DNA of 64,000 nt from Candidatus Amarolinea dominans (GCA_016719785.1 JADJYJ010000007.1:1-64000); one strand, 5' to 3'. Counted from the stretch's first letter, positions 8,315 through 16,187 are shown. Numbers and translations: made by a program. The notes: generated from the letters alone by a model not told the origin.

Positions 8315-9418
8315 CTAACCTGGTATCGCGGTCGGCGCCGCGGTGCGGCGCTGAATCTCCTCACGCACCACTGGCGCCACCTGCGTACCGAGCAGTTCGA
8401 TGGCCCGCATCACCTTTGCATGCGCGATGGTCCCCACGCCAAGCTGCAGGAGCAGCCGCTGATGACCGAACAGCTCGTGCTGGAAGAGAATTTTCGCGCT
8501 GATTTCCTCTGGGGCGCCGACGAAGTCCGCGCCGCGCAGCCGCCGCGACGCTTCGAATTGCTGGCGACCGATGTTGCCCCAACCGCGCTCGCGTCCGATC
8601 CTGTTCATCATCAGGGCGTAGCTGGGGAAGTAATCGTCCGCGGCCTGTTGCGAGTTGTCGGCCAGAAACCCATGCGAATTGATGCTAAGACTGAGCTGGG
8701 TATGGCCGGCGCGACGGCCCGCTTCTCGATAGTGTTCCACCAGCGGGACAAAATGTTCGGGCGCGCCGCCAATGATGGCGAGCGCCACCGGCAAGCCAAG
8801 CCGGCCTGCGCGCGCAATGGACTCCGGTGTGCCGCCAACCGCAATCCAGACCGGCAGTGACTGCTGCACCGGCCGCGGATAGACCCCAAGATCGCGCAAT
8901 GGAGGCCGATGGACGCCCGACCAGGTGACGCGTTCGGAGGCGCGCAGGCTCAAGAGCAGGTCGAGCTTCTCGCTAAAGAGGTTGTCATAGTCTTTCAAGT
9001 CATAGCCGAACAGCGGGAACGACTCAATGAACGAACCGCGGCCGGCCATGATCTCGGCGCGGCCGTTGGAGAGCAGATCGAGCGTGGCAAAGTCCTGAAA
9101 GACACGCACCGGGTCGTCAGAGCTGAGGACCGTGACCGCACTGGTCAGGCGGATGCGCTTGGTGCGCGCAGCCGCGGCAGCCAGAATCGTCGCCGGCGAG
9201 GAAGAGACAAAATCGGGCCGGTGATGCTCGCCAATCCCAAAGACGTCCAGACCGACCTGATCCGCCAATTCAATGGTTTCGAGCAGATTGTGGACGCGCT
9301 GGGCCGGATTCACACTGGCGCCGGTGAGCGGGTCAGGTGTCAGCTCAACGAAAGAATAAATACCCAGTTCGAACGCACGGCTGCGTGCAGCGGGCTGAGG
9401 GGACAGTTGGACTTCCAT
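8315..9418 (-). CDS. LLM class (luciferase-like) flavin-dependent oxidoreductase
   Basis: A 367-residue bacterial luciferase-like TIM barrel. Typical features are ELGIYSFVELTPD at the start, GLDVFGIGEHHRPDFVSSSPATILAAAAARTKRIRL (residues about 54-90), SSDDPVRVFQDFATLDLLSNGRAEIMAGRGSF, and VWIAVGGTPESIARAGRLGLP. These form the flavin pocket of the F420/FMN LLM family. The substrate cannot be told from sequence. The ATG at 9418 lies directly after six tandem copies of a Shine-Dalgarno-like decamer, which strongly supports this start. The downstream neighbour is unrelated. Confidence 0.9.
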   Translation of the reverse strand: MEVQLSPQPAARSRAFELGIYSFVELTPDPLTGASVNPAQRVHNLLETIELADQVGLDVFGIGEHHRPDFVSSSPATILAAAAARTKRIRLTSAVTVLSSDDPVRVFQDFATLDLLSNGRAEIMAGRGSFIESFPLFGYDLKDYDNLFSEKLDLLLSLRASERVTWSGVHRPPLRDLGVYPRPVQQSLPVWIAVGGTPESIARAGRLGLPVALAIIGGAPEHFVPLVEHYREAGRRAGHTQLSLSINSHGFLADNSQQAADDYFPSYALMMNRIGRERGWGNIGRQQFEASRRLRGADFVGAPEEISAKILFQHELFGHQRLLLQLGVGTIAHAKVMRAIELLGTQVAPVVREEIQRRTAAPTAIPG

Positions 9419-9420
9419 TG

Positions 9421-9480
9421 TTTACTCCTGTTTACTCCTGTTTGCTCCTGTTTGCTCCTGTTTGCTCCTGTTTGCTCCTG
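9421..9480 (-). repeat. Six tandem decamers carrying a Shine-Dalgarno motif
   Basis: Read on the - strand the unit is CAGGAGYAAA repeated six times (four with C, two with T), ending 2 bases before the ATG at 9418. Each unit holds AGGAG, so the start is preceded by six potential ribosome sites 10 bases apart. Only the nearest one or two are at useful spacing. Confidence 0.9.
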
Positions 9481-9525
9481 TTTGCGTGAGATCCTCGACT
9501 CGGTGTTTTTCTTCTCTGTCCAGGG

Positions 9526-10752
9526 CTACCCGCAACGGCTGAGCGCGTTTCCAGCCAGCCAGCCGGTGGTCCACGCACTCTGAAAATTGAAACCGCCGGT
9601 CACACCATCCACATCCAGGATTTCCCCGGCCAGATAGAGACCAGGGCAGCGGCGACTCTGCATGGTCTTGAAATTGACCTCGTCCAGGGTCACGCCGCCG
9701 CAAGTGACGAATTCTTCCTTGAACGCGCCCTTGCCCTCGATGGCGTAGGCGCCGGCCGTCAACTCATCCAGCAGACGCTGTAGTTGCAGCCTGGTCAGAT
9801 CGCCCCAGCGCTGGCCCTCGCTCACCCCGGCCGCCAGAATCAGCCGTTGCCACAGGCGCAGCGGGAGATCAAAGAGCGCCTGGCTGCCCGGCGCCCGGCG
9901 CGCCTGTGCGACTCTGACCGCGTGCAGATGATCGTGGGCATCCAGTCGCGTCCAGGCCGGCAGCCAATTGATGCGCAACTGCGCCTGGTAGTGCTGATCG
10001 TGCAGCACGCGCGCGCCCCACGCCGACAGCTTGAGCACGGCCGGCCCGCTCAGCCCCCAGTGCGTGATGAGCAGCGGGCCAGATTGCGCGAGTCCGCTGT
10101 CCACCAGGCGCAGATGCACCAACGGCGCCGACACCCCGGCCAGGCCGGCCAGCCGCGCGTCGCGCACGGTGAAGGTGAACAGTGAAGGCGCCGGCGGCTG
10201 AATGGTGTGCCCCAACTCCTGCGCCCAGGCATACGCCCGGTGTTCAGCGCCGGTCGCCAGCAGCACGTCATCCGCCGCCAGCGTCTCTCCGGTCGCCAGG
10301 TCAATCTGAAAGCCACCCGCCGGCCGGCTCACCCGCGTCACCTGCGCCTGGGTTCGCAGCGTCACCCCGGCTGCGTGCGCGGCGTGCAGCAGGCAAGCCA
10401 CAATCGTCGCGGAGGAATCGGTCACCGGAAAGACGCGGCCGTCCGCTTCGGTCTTGAGCGGTGCCCCGCGCGCGGCAAACCAGGCGATGGTGTCACGCGG
10501 CTGAAAGCGCGTGAACGGCCCGCGCAAGGCCTTGCCGCCCCTCGGATAAAATGTCACCAGTTGCGCCGGGTCGAAGCAGGCGTGGGTGACATTGCAGCGC
10601 CCCCCACCGGAGATGCGCACCTTGCCCAGCGGCTGCGTGGCCTTTTCCAGGATCGTCACCTGCGCCTGCGGATTCGCCTCCGCGCAGGTAATCGCGGCCA
10701 TGACCCCCGCGGCCCCGCCACCGATGATGGCGACCTTCGTCTGTGAGTTCAT
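9526..10752 (-). CDS. BaiN/HI0933-family FAD-dependent oxidoreductase
   Basis: A 408-residue flavoprotein. It has an N-terminal dinucleotide fold (VAIIGGGAAGVMAA, residues 7-20), the family signature ISGGGRCNVTH (about 48-58), and a C-terminal FAD-contact segment (LYLAGEILDVDGVTGGFNFQSAWTTGWLAG). This matches the HI0933/YhiN/BaiN family, usually annotated as aminoacetone oxidase-like or NAD(P)/FAD-dependent oxidoreductase. Length is normal for the family and no key segment is missing. Its physiological substrate is uncertain. It is separated by about 107 bases from the LLM oxidoreductase downstream. Confidence 0.88.
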   Translation of the reverse strand: MNSQTKVAIIGGGAAGVMAAITCAEANPQAQVTILEKATQPLGKVRISGGGRCNVTHACFDPAQLVTFYPRGGKALRGPFTRFQPRDTIAWFAARGAPLKTEADGRVFPVTDSSATIVACLLHAAHAAGVTLRTQAQVTRVSRPAGGFQIDLATGETLAADDVLLATGAEHRAYAWAQELGHTIQPPAPSLFTFTVRDARLAGLAGVSAPLVHLRLVDSGLAQSGPLLITHWGLSGPAVLKLSAWGARVLHDQHYQAQLRINWLPAWTRLDAHDHLHAVRVAQARRAPGSQALFDLPLRLWQRLILAAGVSEGQRWGDLTRLQLQRLLDELTAGAYAIEGKGAFKEEFVTCGGVTLDEVNFKTMQSRRCPGLYLAGEILDVDGVTGGFNFQSAWTTGWLAGNALSRCG

Positions 10753-10909
10753 GGTCGCTATTGTAGTGCAACGAGAGATGTTCGCAAACTTGGAGAATTG
10801 TCTTGCCTGTGCCGGTTGTTACCCGGATTAGCCGCTGGGCGCCCCCCGCAGGCCACGGCCACGGTTACCGCGGTCCAGCCGCCGCGAACGGAATCGCCAA
10901 TGCGGTAAT

Positions 10910-11152
10910 TCATGGGGTGCTCAGGCCCTGGAGTTGCAGTCGTTGCCACTCTCGGACGCAGACGATCAAGTTGCGCGCAAACTCATCAAAATGGGGGCAT
11001 CTCTGCCGTAGCACGGGTAGGCGGATTGCTTCCGAATCCGACGCCAGAGCGATCACCGGGAAGCTCTCTGCCACAACCCGACGCGCCAGGCAAGGAATGA
11101 CGGGATAATCGCTGTTGCCCTCCAGCACGAAGCCCAACTTAAGACTCGACAT
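10910..11152 (-). CDS. Truncated DUF4276/TOPRIM-like partner of the AAA ATPase
   Basis: An 80-residue frame whose ATG lies inside the last 14 bases of the ATPase gene, an overlap typical of coupled partners. The N-terminus LKLGFVLEGNSDYPVIPCLAR resembles the first strand and EGxSD motif of DUF4276/OLD-type TOPRIM proteins, which are normally about 200 residues and supply acidic metal ligands further along. Here the frame stops before those would appear, and I see no continuation in other frames over the next 150 bases. It is probably a decayed gene. The family assignment is tentative. Confidence 0.55.
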   Translation of the reverse strand: MSSLKLGFVLEGNSDYPVIPCLARRVVAESFPVIALASDSEAIRLPVLRQRCPHFDEFARNLIVCVREWQRLQLQGLSTP

Positions 11153-12413
11153 CGAAGCTCCCCTGAGACCATAGTTCGCCCAGTGTTTGCTCACCGCTTT
11201 CAAGAATGCTCTTGAGGATCGGATGACTCGTGAACAGGTCTTGGCCGACTGATGCGAATCTCGTCTGCCCGCGTTCCGTGAGCGACGCCAGCAGTATCTC
11301 GGCTGGATCGAGCAGATCAACGAGGTAGGGCGAATGCGAGTTGACCAGCACTTGCGCGCGCCGGCCGCCGTCCATGCCGCGTTCACTGATCCCGCGCAAG
11401 GTGTCTGCGATGAAGGGCAACCGTCCGGGATGTACGCCGTTCTCCGGTTCCTCGAAGCATACCAGCCCGGGCGGCTGCGGCGCGTAAGCCAATGCCAGTA
11501 GCGCGAGAAAGCGCAGAGTGCCATCCGAAAGCACTCGGGCGGTGAACTCACGCCCATCGTCGCGTATCACTGCCAACAGGCGACGACGGTCGCCTGTATC
11601 TAGTAAACGGATGCCCTTTGCTTCTGGAATGCCCCGTCGGAGGGCACGCTCAGCCGACGCGAAGCGCGCCGTATCTCGACTGCTCAGCGTATCGTAGAAG
11701 CCGGACAGTCCACGTCCGCTCGGCTCCAATTCGAGGATATCCATCGCGGGAGAAGGTTCTCGCAGGGCTTCCGGCTCGAAGTGAAAAAACCGCCATGAGC
11801 TTAATTCGCGTGCCACAGCGACAACGTGTGGATACAGTTCGGCATCATCAATCATTGTTAGCACAGAGCGCGATGCTGGAGAGGGAAAATGGCGAGACTT
11901 GCCTGATTTCGCCGTGTCGCGATTGACCGAGACCTGTCGCTTGCCACCTCGATCCGCGGTTCCGCTATTGGCGTCGCGGTGTTTGCCGATTCTCCCTGTC
12001 GTGATGAAAGGACGGTACTTGATTCCCGACACCGTGCGGCCTCTGAGCTGTTCCGTCTCCACCTCAAGCAGACCGTTGCGGAAGACGATCTCGACTTCAT
12101 AATGTAGGTTCGGATGGGTGAGCGGCTGATCTCCGTAGAACGGGTGAGGCGTACCGGTCAGGTCGAACTCACAAACCAGGCTCAATCGTGGTTGGCTTTC
12201 AGTGAAGAAGGATTCCACAGGGTCGCCGCGATGCCGCTCGGGTTTGAAGGCGCCTGCTACTGGCATCTCGGCCAAATGCGAGAGCAGCCGCAGCGCGTCG
12301 AACAAGTTGCTCTTGCCGGTATTGTTACGTCCGACGATCACAGTAAACGGCGTAAACTTTGCAGTCGAACCCTGTAGGCTTTTGTAACCAGATATCGTGA
12401 CCTGCGTCAGCAT
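11139..12413 (-). CDS. AAA family ATPase (SMC/OLD-like), putative defence component
   Basis: A 424-residue ATPase of the AAA_21/RloA-like type. Walker A is FTVIVGRNNTGKSNL near the N-terminus. A basic, low-conservation insert follows around residues 140-190, then the signature region (VLSDGTLRFLALLALAY), Walker B (GLVCFEEPENGVHP) and the D-loop/H-motif segment VLVNSHSPYLVDLL. I chose the ATG at 12413 because residues upstream are not family-like. Such ATPases usually act with a small nuclease or TOPRIM partner in anti-phage or overcoming-lysogenization systems; here the partner downstream is truncated. Function is inferred from family and context only. Confidence 0.8.
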   Translation of the reverse strand: MLTQVTISGYKSLQGSTAKFTPFTVIVGRNNTGKSNLFDALRLLSHLAEMPVAGAFKPERHRGDPVESFFTESQPRLSLVCEFDLTGTPHPFYGDQPLTHPNLHYEVEIVFRNGLLEVETEQLRGRTVSGIKYRPFITTGRIGKHRDANSGTADRGGKRQVSVNRDTAKSGKSRHFPSPASRSVLTMIDDAELYPHVVAVARELSSWRFFHFEPEALREPSPAMDILELEPSGRGLSGFYDTLSSRDTARFASAERALRRGIPEAKGIRLLDTGDRRRLLAVIRDDGREFTARVLSDGTLRFLALLALAYAPQPPGLVCFEEPENGVHPGRLPFIADTLRGISERGMDGGRRAQVLVNSHSPYLVDLLDPAEILLASLTERGQTRFASVGQDLFTSHPILKSILESGEQTLGELWSQGSFDVES

Positions 12414-12841
12414 GTCATTTTGCCTCCACTTCCAACCTTCCACGTCTTCGTGCCGTCCGGTGTGGTAGGCCGTCATCGTCGCGTTTGCGCTCCCGGGGAA
12501 GTTCGGTCATGCGCGGCGCCACATGCACCACATGGAGGGCGTAGAGAGCAAATTGTACCACTCGCCCGCACCCGCTGCCAACTATTGACGGCCCCAACCA
12601 CTGTCTCTCGGGGAAGGGACTGCAGCGTTTGCGTTGGTTCTGGGACACCTCCTGTCTGGTGGCGCAGGATCAAGTCTGGTTCACCGATCAGCTCCGTGCT
12701 GCAACCGGCGCCTTTGTTATTCGGCAACCGTCAGTCGCCGGGGCCGTCAACGCTCTCAATCAGCCCAGCTTCTCCCCAGTCGGCGCTCCCTGAGCCTGGC
12801 GAAAGGCTGCACGGAATGGCTTGATCCGCATGTTGTGCCAG
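12414..12841. other. Intergenic stretch without a recognisable gene
   Basis: Short open frames occur on both strands but none has a ribosome site, a recognisable domain or consistent codon use. The stretch lies between the ATPase start and the first 74-bp direct repeat. It may contain the ATPase promoter. I cannot assign anything else to it. Confidence 0.6.
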
Positions 12842-12915
12842 GGTGCAGGGACTCGACGACTGCCCCTCATCGGCAAGCCCGAGTGGCCCCCTATCACCCG
12901 TGAAGAGCCGGCCCC
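12842..12915 (+). repeat. 74-bp direct repeat, copy 1
   Basis: The 74 bases from GGTGCAGGGACTCGAC to GAGCCGGCCCC recur at 14487-14560 in the same orientation with one mismatch (G versus A). The two copies bracket about 1.57 kb holding the interrupted MITE and the vapBC remnant. I do not recognise the repeat; it could be a fragment of an insertion element or the footprint of a duplication. Confidence 0.9.
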
Positions 12916-12954
12916 TATTGCCGCCTACACGTGGCGCATTACAACGCGGGATGA

Positions 12955-13889
12955 TATACTGCAAGCGGGAATAGATTTCAAACCAAGGACTGCGGGGGTT
13001 TTGGGCCTGTCTCCAAGCCAGAAACCCCTACCATGTACAGAGAACTAAAGTGTACACCTGATTGTGCCTGGCGGCCTGAAGTGGGGCACCAGAGCACCCC
13101 ACTTTTGCGGCGGTGGCGTGGCCCCAACTGTCAGGGCGGCAGCGTGGGGGCGGGGCTGGGCGGGGACTGTATCAAGACCCTGCGCTGTGTGGCTGGGGGC
13201 CGCCCACGGCCCTCGGGGCGCGTGCACGGCCTCAGGGCTGGCTGAGTCAGCAATCAGGCGCTTTACGCTCCGCATGCCTGGGGGCGGGACCGCGACAAAC
13301 GGATTAGCGCGCCCGTGTTTCCCGGCACCCCCCCTGGTGCCAACGCAACGACCTGCGGCACTCAGGACCTGAGGGGGCCTGCGATCCGCAGCCGGCCCCG
13401 CTGCTCGGCGTGTGCGGGAGGGCTGTTGCCCTCCAGGCGTCAGAGGGGGGGACGGTCCGGGGCCCGTGGCGGCCACTCCGCGGGCCCCCGGGCCAAGGGC
13501 CCTGGCCGGGCACTACCGGCGTCCGCCCGTGGGGCTCCGGGCCCACCCCGACGGGGGACGGGTGCGGGGGGCGTCTTGACGCGGCGCCCCGCCCTTGGCC
13601 GTGCCCACAGGGTGACTGCCGAGGGGCGGCCGCGGGGGTCGGGCCGCATGGCGCGGGGGGCCTTCGGGGGCGGGGTTCATGGGCTCCGCTACCCCGCCTG
13701 TCTGGGGGCATGGTCCCACCTGCGGCGGGCGGGCTGGGACTCTGCCACCTGCACCCGACGCGGGCGTCACTGCGGAGCGCTTGCGCGCGGGAACTCCAGG
13801 GGCGACCTTGCGCCAGCGAGTTTTGCGGTATTGCGATTTCACTTTTCCGCCCAAGGAAACAGGCGCAATTCATGCCCGCTTGCAGTATA
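12955..13889. mobile_element. MITE with TA-type ends, split by a GC-rich insert
   Basis: The left end (TATACTGCAAGCGGGAATAG, 12955-12980) and right end (13835-13889, ending GCTTGCAGTATA) match the two halves of the compact 73-bp copy at 40449-40521. Termini are inverted and begin and end with TA, as expected for IS630/Tc1-mariner-related MITEs that duplicate a TA target. The two halves are separated by about 854 bp. GATTTCA is present on both sides of that insert (12974-12980 and 13835-13841). The right end lies inside the vapC coding sequence. Confidence 0.75.
12981..13834. other. Extremely GC-rich, stem-rich insert without a credible gene
   Basis: In 13441-13560 I count about 19 A/T in 120 bases, far from the rest of the window. 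All six frames are largely open because stop codons are rare at this composition, but none shows a domain, a ribosome site or sensible amino-acid use. Local hairpins are dense: GGAGGGC..GCCCTCC near 13419-13437, GGGCCCG..GCGGGCCC near 13460-13487, GGCCAAGGGCCCTGGCC near 13491, and nested stems around 13555-13600. A structured RNA is one explanation, but I cannot match a known class. Confidence 0.5.
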
Positions 13890-14084
13890 CTTGTTCATCT
13901 CATCTACTGCACAGGGGAGTTCCAACCGCCCATATTCGACCAGTTTCGCTATCTCCCAACATGAAATGGCACTGACCCCAATAACATCCGCCTCATGAGT
14001 CTCAATAATCTCCGCTCGTGTTTGGCTGAGTCGTTCATCGCCATGTACCCACCACACCCATATATGTGTGTCCAGGACAATCAT
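13839..14084 (-). pseudogene. vapC: VapC-type PIN toxin truncated by a MITE
   Basis: The frame begins MIVLDTHIWVWW, the first PIN strand with its catalytic Asp, and continues to ISCWEIAKLVEYGRL with the second acidic residue (Glu). At about residue 65 the sequence runs into the MITE end, and the last 14 codons are MITE-derived. The C-terminal half of a PIN domain (normally about 130 residues, with the remaining Asp residues) is absent, so the nuclease site cannot form. The ATG overlaps the antitoxin stop as ATGA, as usual for vapBC. Upstream of the MITE left end I find no continuation of vapC. Confidence 0.8.
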
Positions 14085-14296
14085 TGCAGTATTTCCCACT
14101 CAGCTTCGGCGACACTCCAACAGGGGCCAGTATACTTGATCGGTTTACCACGCAAAGGATAACGCGGACTGTGTTTTTGTTCGCGCTTGTAACTACGCAC
14201 GATAATCTCGACCTTATCACCTATCAAGAATGGTAGGTCCTTGATAGCAAGGGTTCCATCTTTAGCAATAGTTGTCTCAGCACGGTAGGTTTGCAT
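14081..14296 (-). CDS. vapB: VapB-like antitoxin
   Basis: A 71-residue protein beginning MQTYRAETTIAKDGTLAIKDLPF and followed by GDKVEIIVRSY, which matches the beta-rich AbrB/SpoVT-like start of VapB-type antitoxins; the C-terminus (CWSVAEAEWE) would be the toxin-binding tail. GAGGAGAAAC precedes the ATG at ideal spacing, so this start is preferred to one 12 codons upstream. It overlaps vapC by 4 bases. With the toxin cut, the antitoxin is an orphan unless it acts on another toxin. Confidence 0.75.
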   Translation of the reverse strand: MQTYRAETTIAKDGTLAIKDLPFLIGDKVEIIVRSYKREQKHSPRYPLRGKPIKYTGPCWSVAEAEWEILQ

Positions 14297-14486
14297 GTTT
14301 CTCCTCGCATTCACAAAACTTGTGTATGCCAATTATACCATCGCCGCCGGCAGGACCGATACTGAGTTTCCACCCGACCGATCCGTTCGGCGGCCTTCCC
14401 GCCCAATTGGCCCATCGGCTCAGCCACACGCAGCGTCTGAGCCGGTGACGGTTTCATCCGCCGCCTGATTGAGTCTCAATGCTCAA

Positions 14487-14560
14487 GGTGCAGGGACTCG
14501 ACGACTGCCCCTCATCGGCAAGCCCGAGTGGCCCCCTATCACCCGTAAAGAGCCGGCCCC
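14487..14560 (+). repeat. 74-bp direct repeat, copy 2
   Basis: Second copy of the repeat at 12842-12915, same orientation, one mismatch. It lies about 190 bases upstream of vapB. The rest of 14297-14594 holds no gene that I can support. Confidence 0.9.
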
Positions 14561-14594
14561 ATGAGTAACTGTCTCAAGCCCCTGCCGGCTGAAC

Positions 14595-14786
14595 TCAGCC
14601 TTTTCTCTCATTTTGTAGAATTTCTTTCACACCTTGCTGCAACTGTGGAATTTTCTTTATGACAACATCCCACACAATATCATAATCAACGCCAAAATTA
14701 CCAGTTCCGATTCTCGCTGAAGGAAGGGGATAATAATGACGCCGTCGGTACATCAGAGAGTATGGTTTGGCTTTGGGATCGCGCAA
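14595..14786 (-). pseudogene. HepT-like (DUF86) toxin remnant
   Basis: The last 35 or so residues (FGVDYDIVWDVVIKKIPQLQ and on) look like the C-terminal helix of HepT/DUF86 proteins, which usually reads YxxVDxxIVWxxxxxxLPxLxxxIxxIL. The first residues of the frame are not family-like, and the catalytic RxxxxHxY region that should precede this segment is missing. No MNT nucleotidyltransferase antitoxin is present. I read it as the surviving 3-prime end of a hepT gene. Confidence 0.55.
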
Positions 14787-14797
14787 GATGATGCGAC

Positions 14798-15343
14798 TTA
14801 CAGCCGTCTGGCCATCAAGATGTCCGGCCGACCATAGCCATTGGCATCAGGCACGACTCCGACGATCTTGTAACCACACTTCAGGTAGAATTCGAAAGGA
14901 TGTCCCTTCAGGTTGCGAATAGCAGTCACGTGCGCCCAGGTGTCCTGGTAGAGATCAACGCCGCTCAGCGTGGTCATGTCGGTCTCGTCGTCCGTACCCA
15001 ACAACATCGTAAGCCCGCCCCGCTGCCTGACCTCATGTTCGAGGGTCGCAACGAGACTGCGGCCGATGCCTTGCCCTTGCGACCGAGGATGCACCACCAG
15101 CGGGTGAAGCTCCCAGACACGCGCATAAGCGTGCTGTCCTCCAATCCAGCCATGCACCCTGCCTTCGTCGTCTCGCGCCGCCAGGCAGAGCTTTTGCTCA
15201 TGCAGCGCCTGATGCACCTCTTCGATGGCCGCATCGAGATCGGGCCAGGCGTTGGGAGCCATCACCACAAAGCCGGCCACGAGCGCTTCCGCAGCCTGCT
15301 GAATGGCTAAAGTGTCCGTTGGATCTAGGCGGGTGATGAGCAT
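14798..15343 (-). CDS. GNAT acetyltransferase, AAC(6')-I-like
   Basis: A 181-residue GNAT. The acetyl-CoA loop is visible as LHPLVVHPRSQGQGIGRSLVATLE (about residues 78-101). The family-specific C-terminal half reads GTDDETDMTTLSGVDLYQD, HPFEFYLKCGYKIVGVVPDANGYGRPDI, a pattern I associate with proteins annotated as aminoglycoside 6'-N-acetyltransferase. Resistance activity cannot be claimed from this alone; a different small-amine substrate is possible. It sits alone between toxin remnants and an unknown gene. Confidence 0.8.
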   Translation of the reverse strand: MLITRLDPTDTLAIQQAAEALVAGFVVMAPNAWPDLDAAIEEVHQALHEQKLCLAARDDEGRVHGWIGGQHAYARVWELHPLVVHPRSQGQGIGRSLVATLEHEVRQRGGLTMLLGTDDETDMTTLSGVDLYQDTWAHVTAIRNLKGHPFEFYLKCGYKIVGVVPDANGYGRPDILMARRL

Positions 15344-15404
15344 GATTTATGTTCTCAGCAGGGACTTGCTTTGCTGCTTCTCCGAGTTTGGATAGGAGTG
15401 TCTA

Positions 15405-15779
15405 TCATAGCCATGCATTCCCACTCGTACGCAGATTTGTCAGGTTATAGATGACGTCAGCCACCACCTGATCGAAAACGCTGATCAGGCCAGGGCCGAA
15501 CAGCATGACTAAGGCCCACTGAGATTCCTTTTCTACCAGTCTTGCTTCGTTAGAGAAGACCTGGATTCGGTGGTCTATCAGACGCACCGTCAGCGGCGTG
15601 CCATCAGCAACGACAATATCATGGCCGGTAAGTAGATCATCGGGCTGGAGGTTACTACCCACCATGATTCCATCACACCTGATTACGATGTCTGACTCGA
15701 CACGAAACCATCCACCTTTCCAGGCGATTTCCAACAGTCGCGGTGGCATGGTGTCAAGTACAAAACGCTTCTTCGGCAT
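15405..15779 (-). CDS. Unrecognised 124-residue protein
   Basis: I do not recognise a family. The sequence is soluble and beta-rich, with alternating hydrophobic strands (WFRVESDIVIRCDGIMVG, HDIVVADGTPLTVRLIDHRIQVF) and a more hydrophobic C-terminal helix (SQWALVMLFGPGLISVFDQV). It has no Cys pair, no signal peptide and no obvious catalytic motif. Codon use is similar to neighbouring real genes. It lies next to a HicB-like remnant on the same strand and may belong to the same accessory set. Confidence 0.5.
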   Translation of the reverse strand: MPKKRFVLDTMPPRLLEIAWKGGWFRVESDIVIRCDGIMVGSNLQPDDLLTGHDIVVADGTPLTVRLIDHRIQVFSNEARLVEKESQWALVMLFGPGLISVFDQVVADVIYNLTNLRTSGNAWL

Positions 15780-15852
15780 TGTTCTTGCTCTGTAAGGTAT
15801 TCGACAAACGATCGCCCGCTGCTTTCATCGAAGCGATTAGCGCCGCAGTCAC

Positions 15853-15993
15853 CTAAGGGGCCAGTGATAGCACTTCATCAACAGTATCACCGACCACAAT
15901 GAGGTTCGGTAGATCAGGACTGCTGCCCACATAGCGATAATCGCTGCCGTCGTTCAGCTCTTCGATCAGCAGCGAGAGATCGTAGAGCGCCAT
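15853..15993 (-). CDS. Short HicB-like protein, probably truncated
   Basis: A 46-residue frame starting MALYDLSLLIEELND with GGAG 9 bases upstream; an in-frame ATG 8 codons earlier is also possible. The pattern YRYVGSSPDLPNLIVVGDTVDEVL is the HicB core (the xxSPDLPGxxxxGdTxeEAl stretch of HicB antitoxins). HicB proteins are usually 70-140 residues, and here the C-terminal DNA-binding part and the HicA toxin are missing. It could be a genuine minimal HicB-fold protein or a remnant. Confidence 0.5.
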   Translation of the reverse strand: MALYDLSLLIEELNDGSDYRYVGSSPDLPNLIVVGDTVDEVLSLAP

Positions 15994-16152
15994 TGTGTTG
16001 TCTCCATTGGAATTCATCATTTGAACCTCTCTACTGAAGCAGGAAACAGTATCGGTTCCACTAGAAACGTCACCCCTTGTGGCCCTGTCACTCCACCAAG
16101 TGTACGCCCATCCCTTGGCCCTGTCAAACCTGGATTCCCTCTCATCATCTCT

Positions 16153-16181
16153 TTGACAAACTCCCCTTCTTCGTGTACATT
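16153..16181 (+). promoter_or_regulatory. Sigma-70-type promoter of the arg leader
   Basis: TTGACA at 16153-16158, a 17-base spacer and TACATT at 16176-16181. The predicted transcription start, 7 bases after the -10 box, is position 16188, which is the A of the leader peptide ATG. The leader would therefore be translated from a leaderless mRNA. Confidence 0.75.
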
Positions 16182-16187
16182 ACATCC

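Noticed and set aside
12981..13834. Group II intron
   Set aside because: I could not find a domain V-like hairpin with its AGC triad, nor GTGYG at the 5-prime edge, and no reverse transcriptase is present.
13045..13998. Several overlapping long frames in the GC-rich insert on both strands
   Set aside because: At this composition stop codons are rare, so open frames are expected by chance; none has a ribosome site, a domain or a consistent codon pattern.
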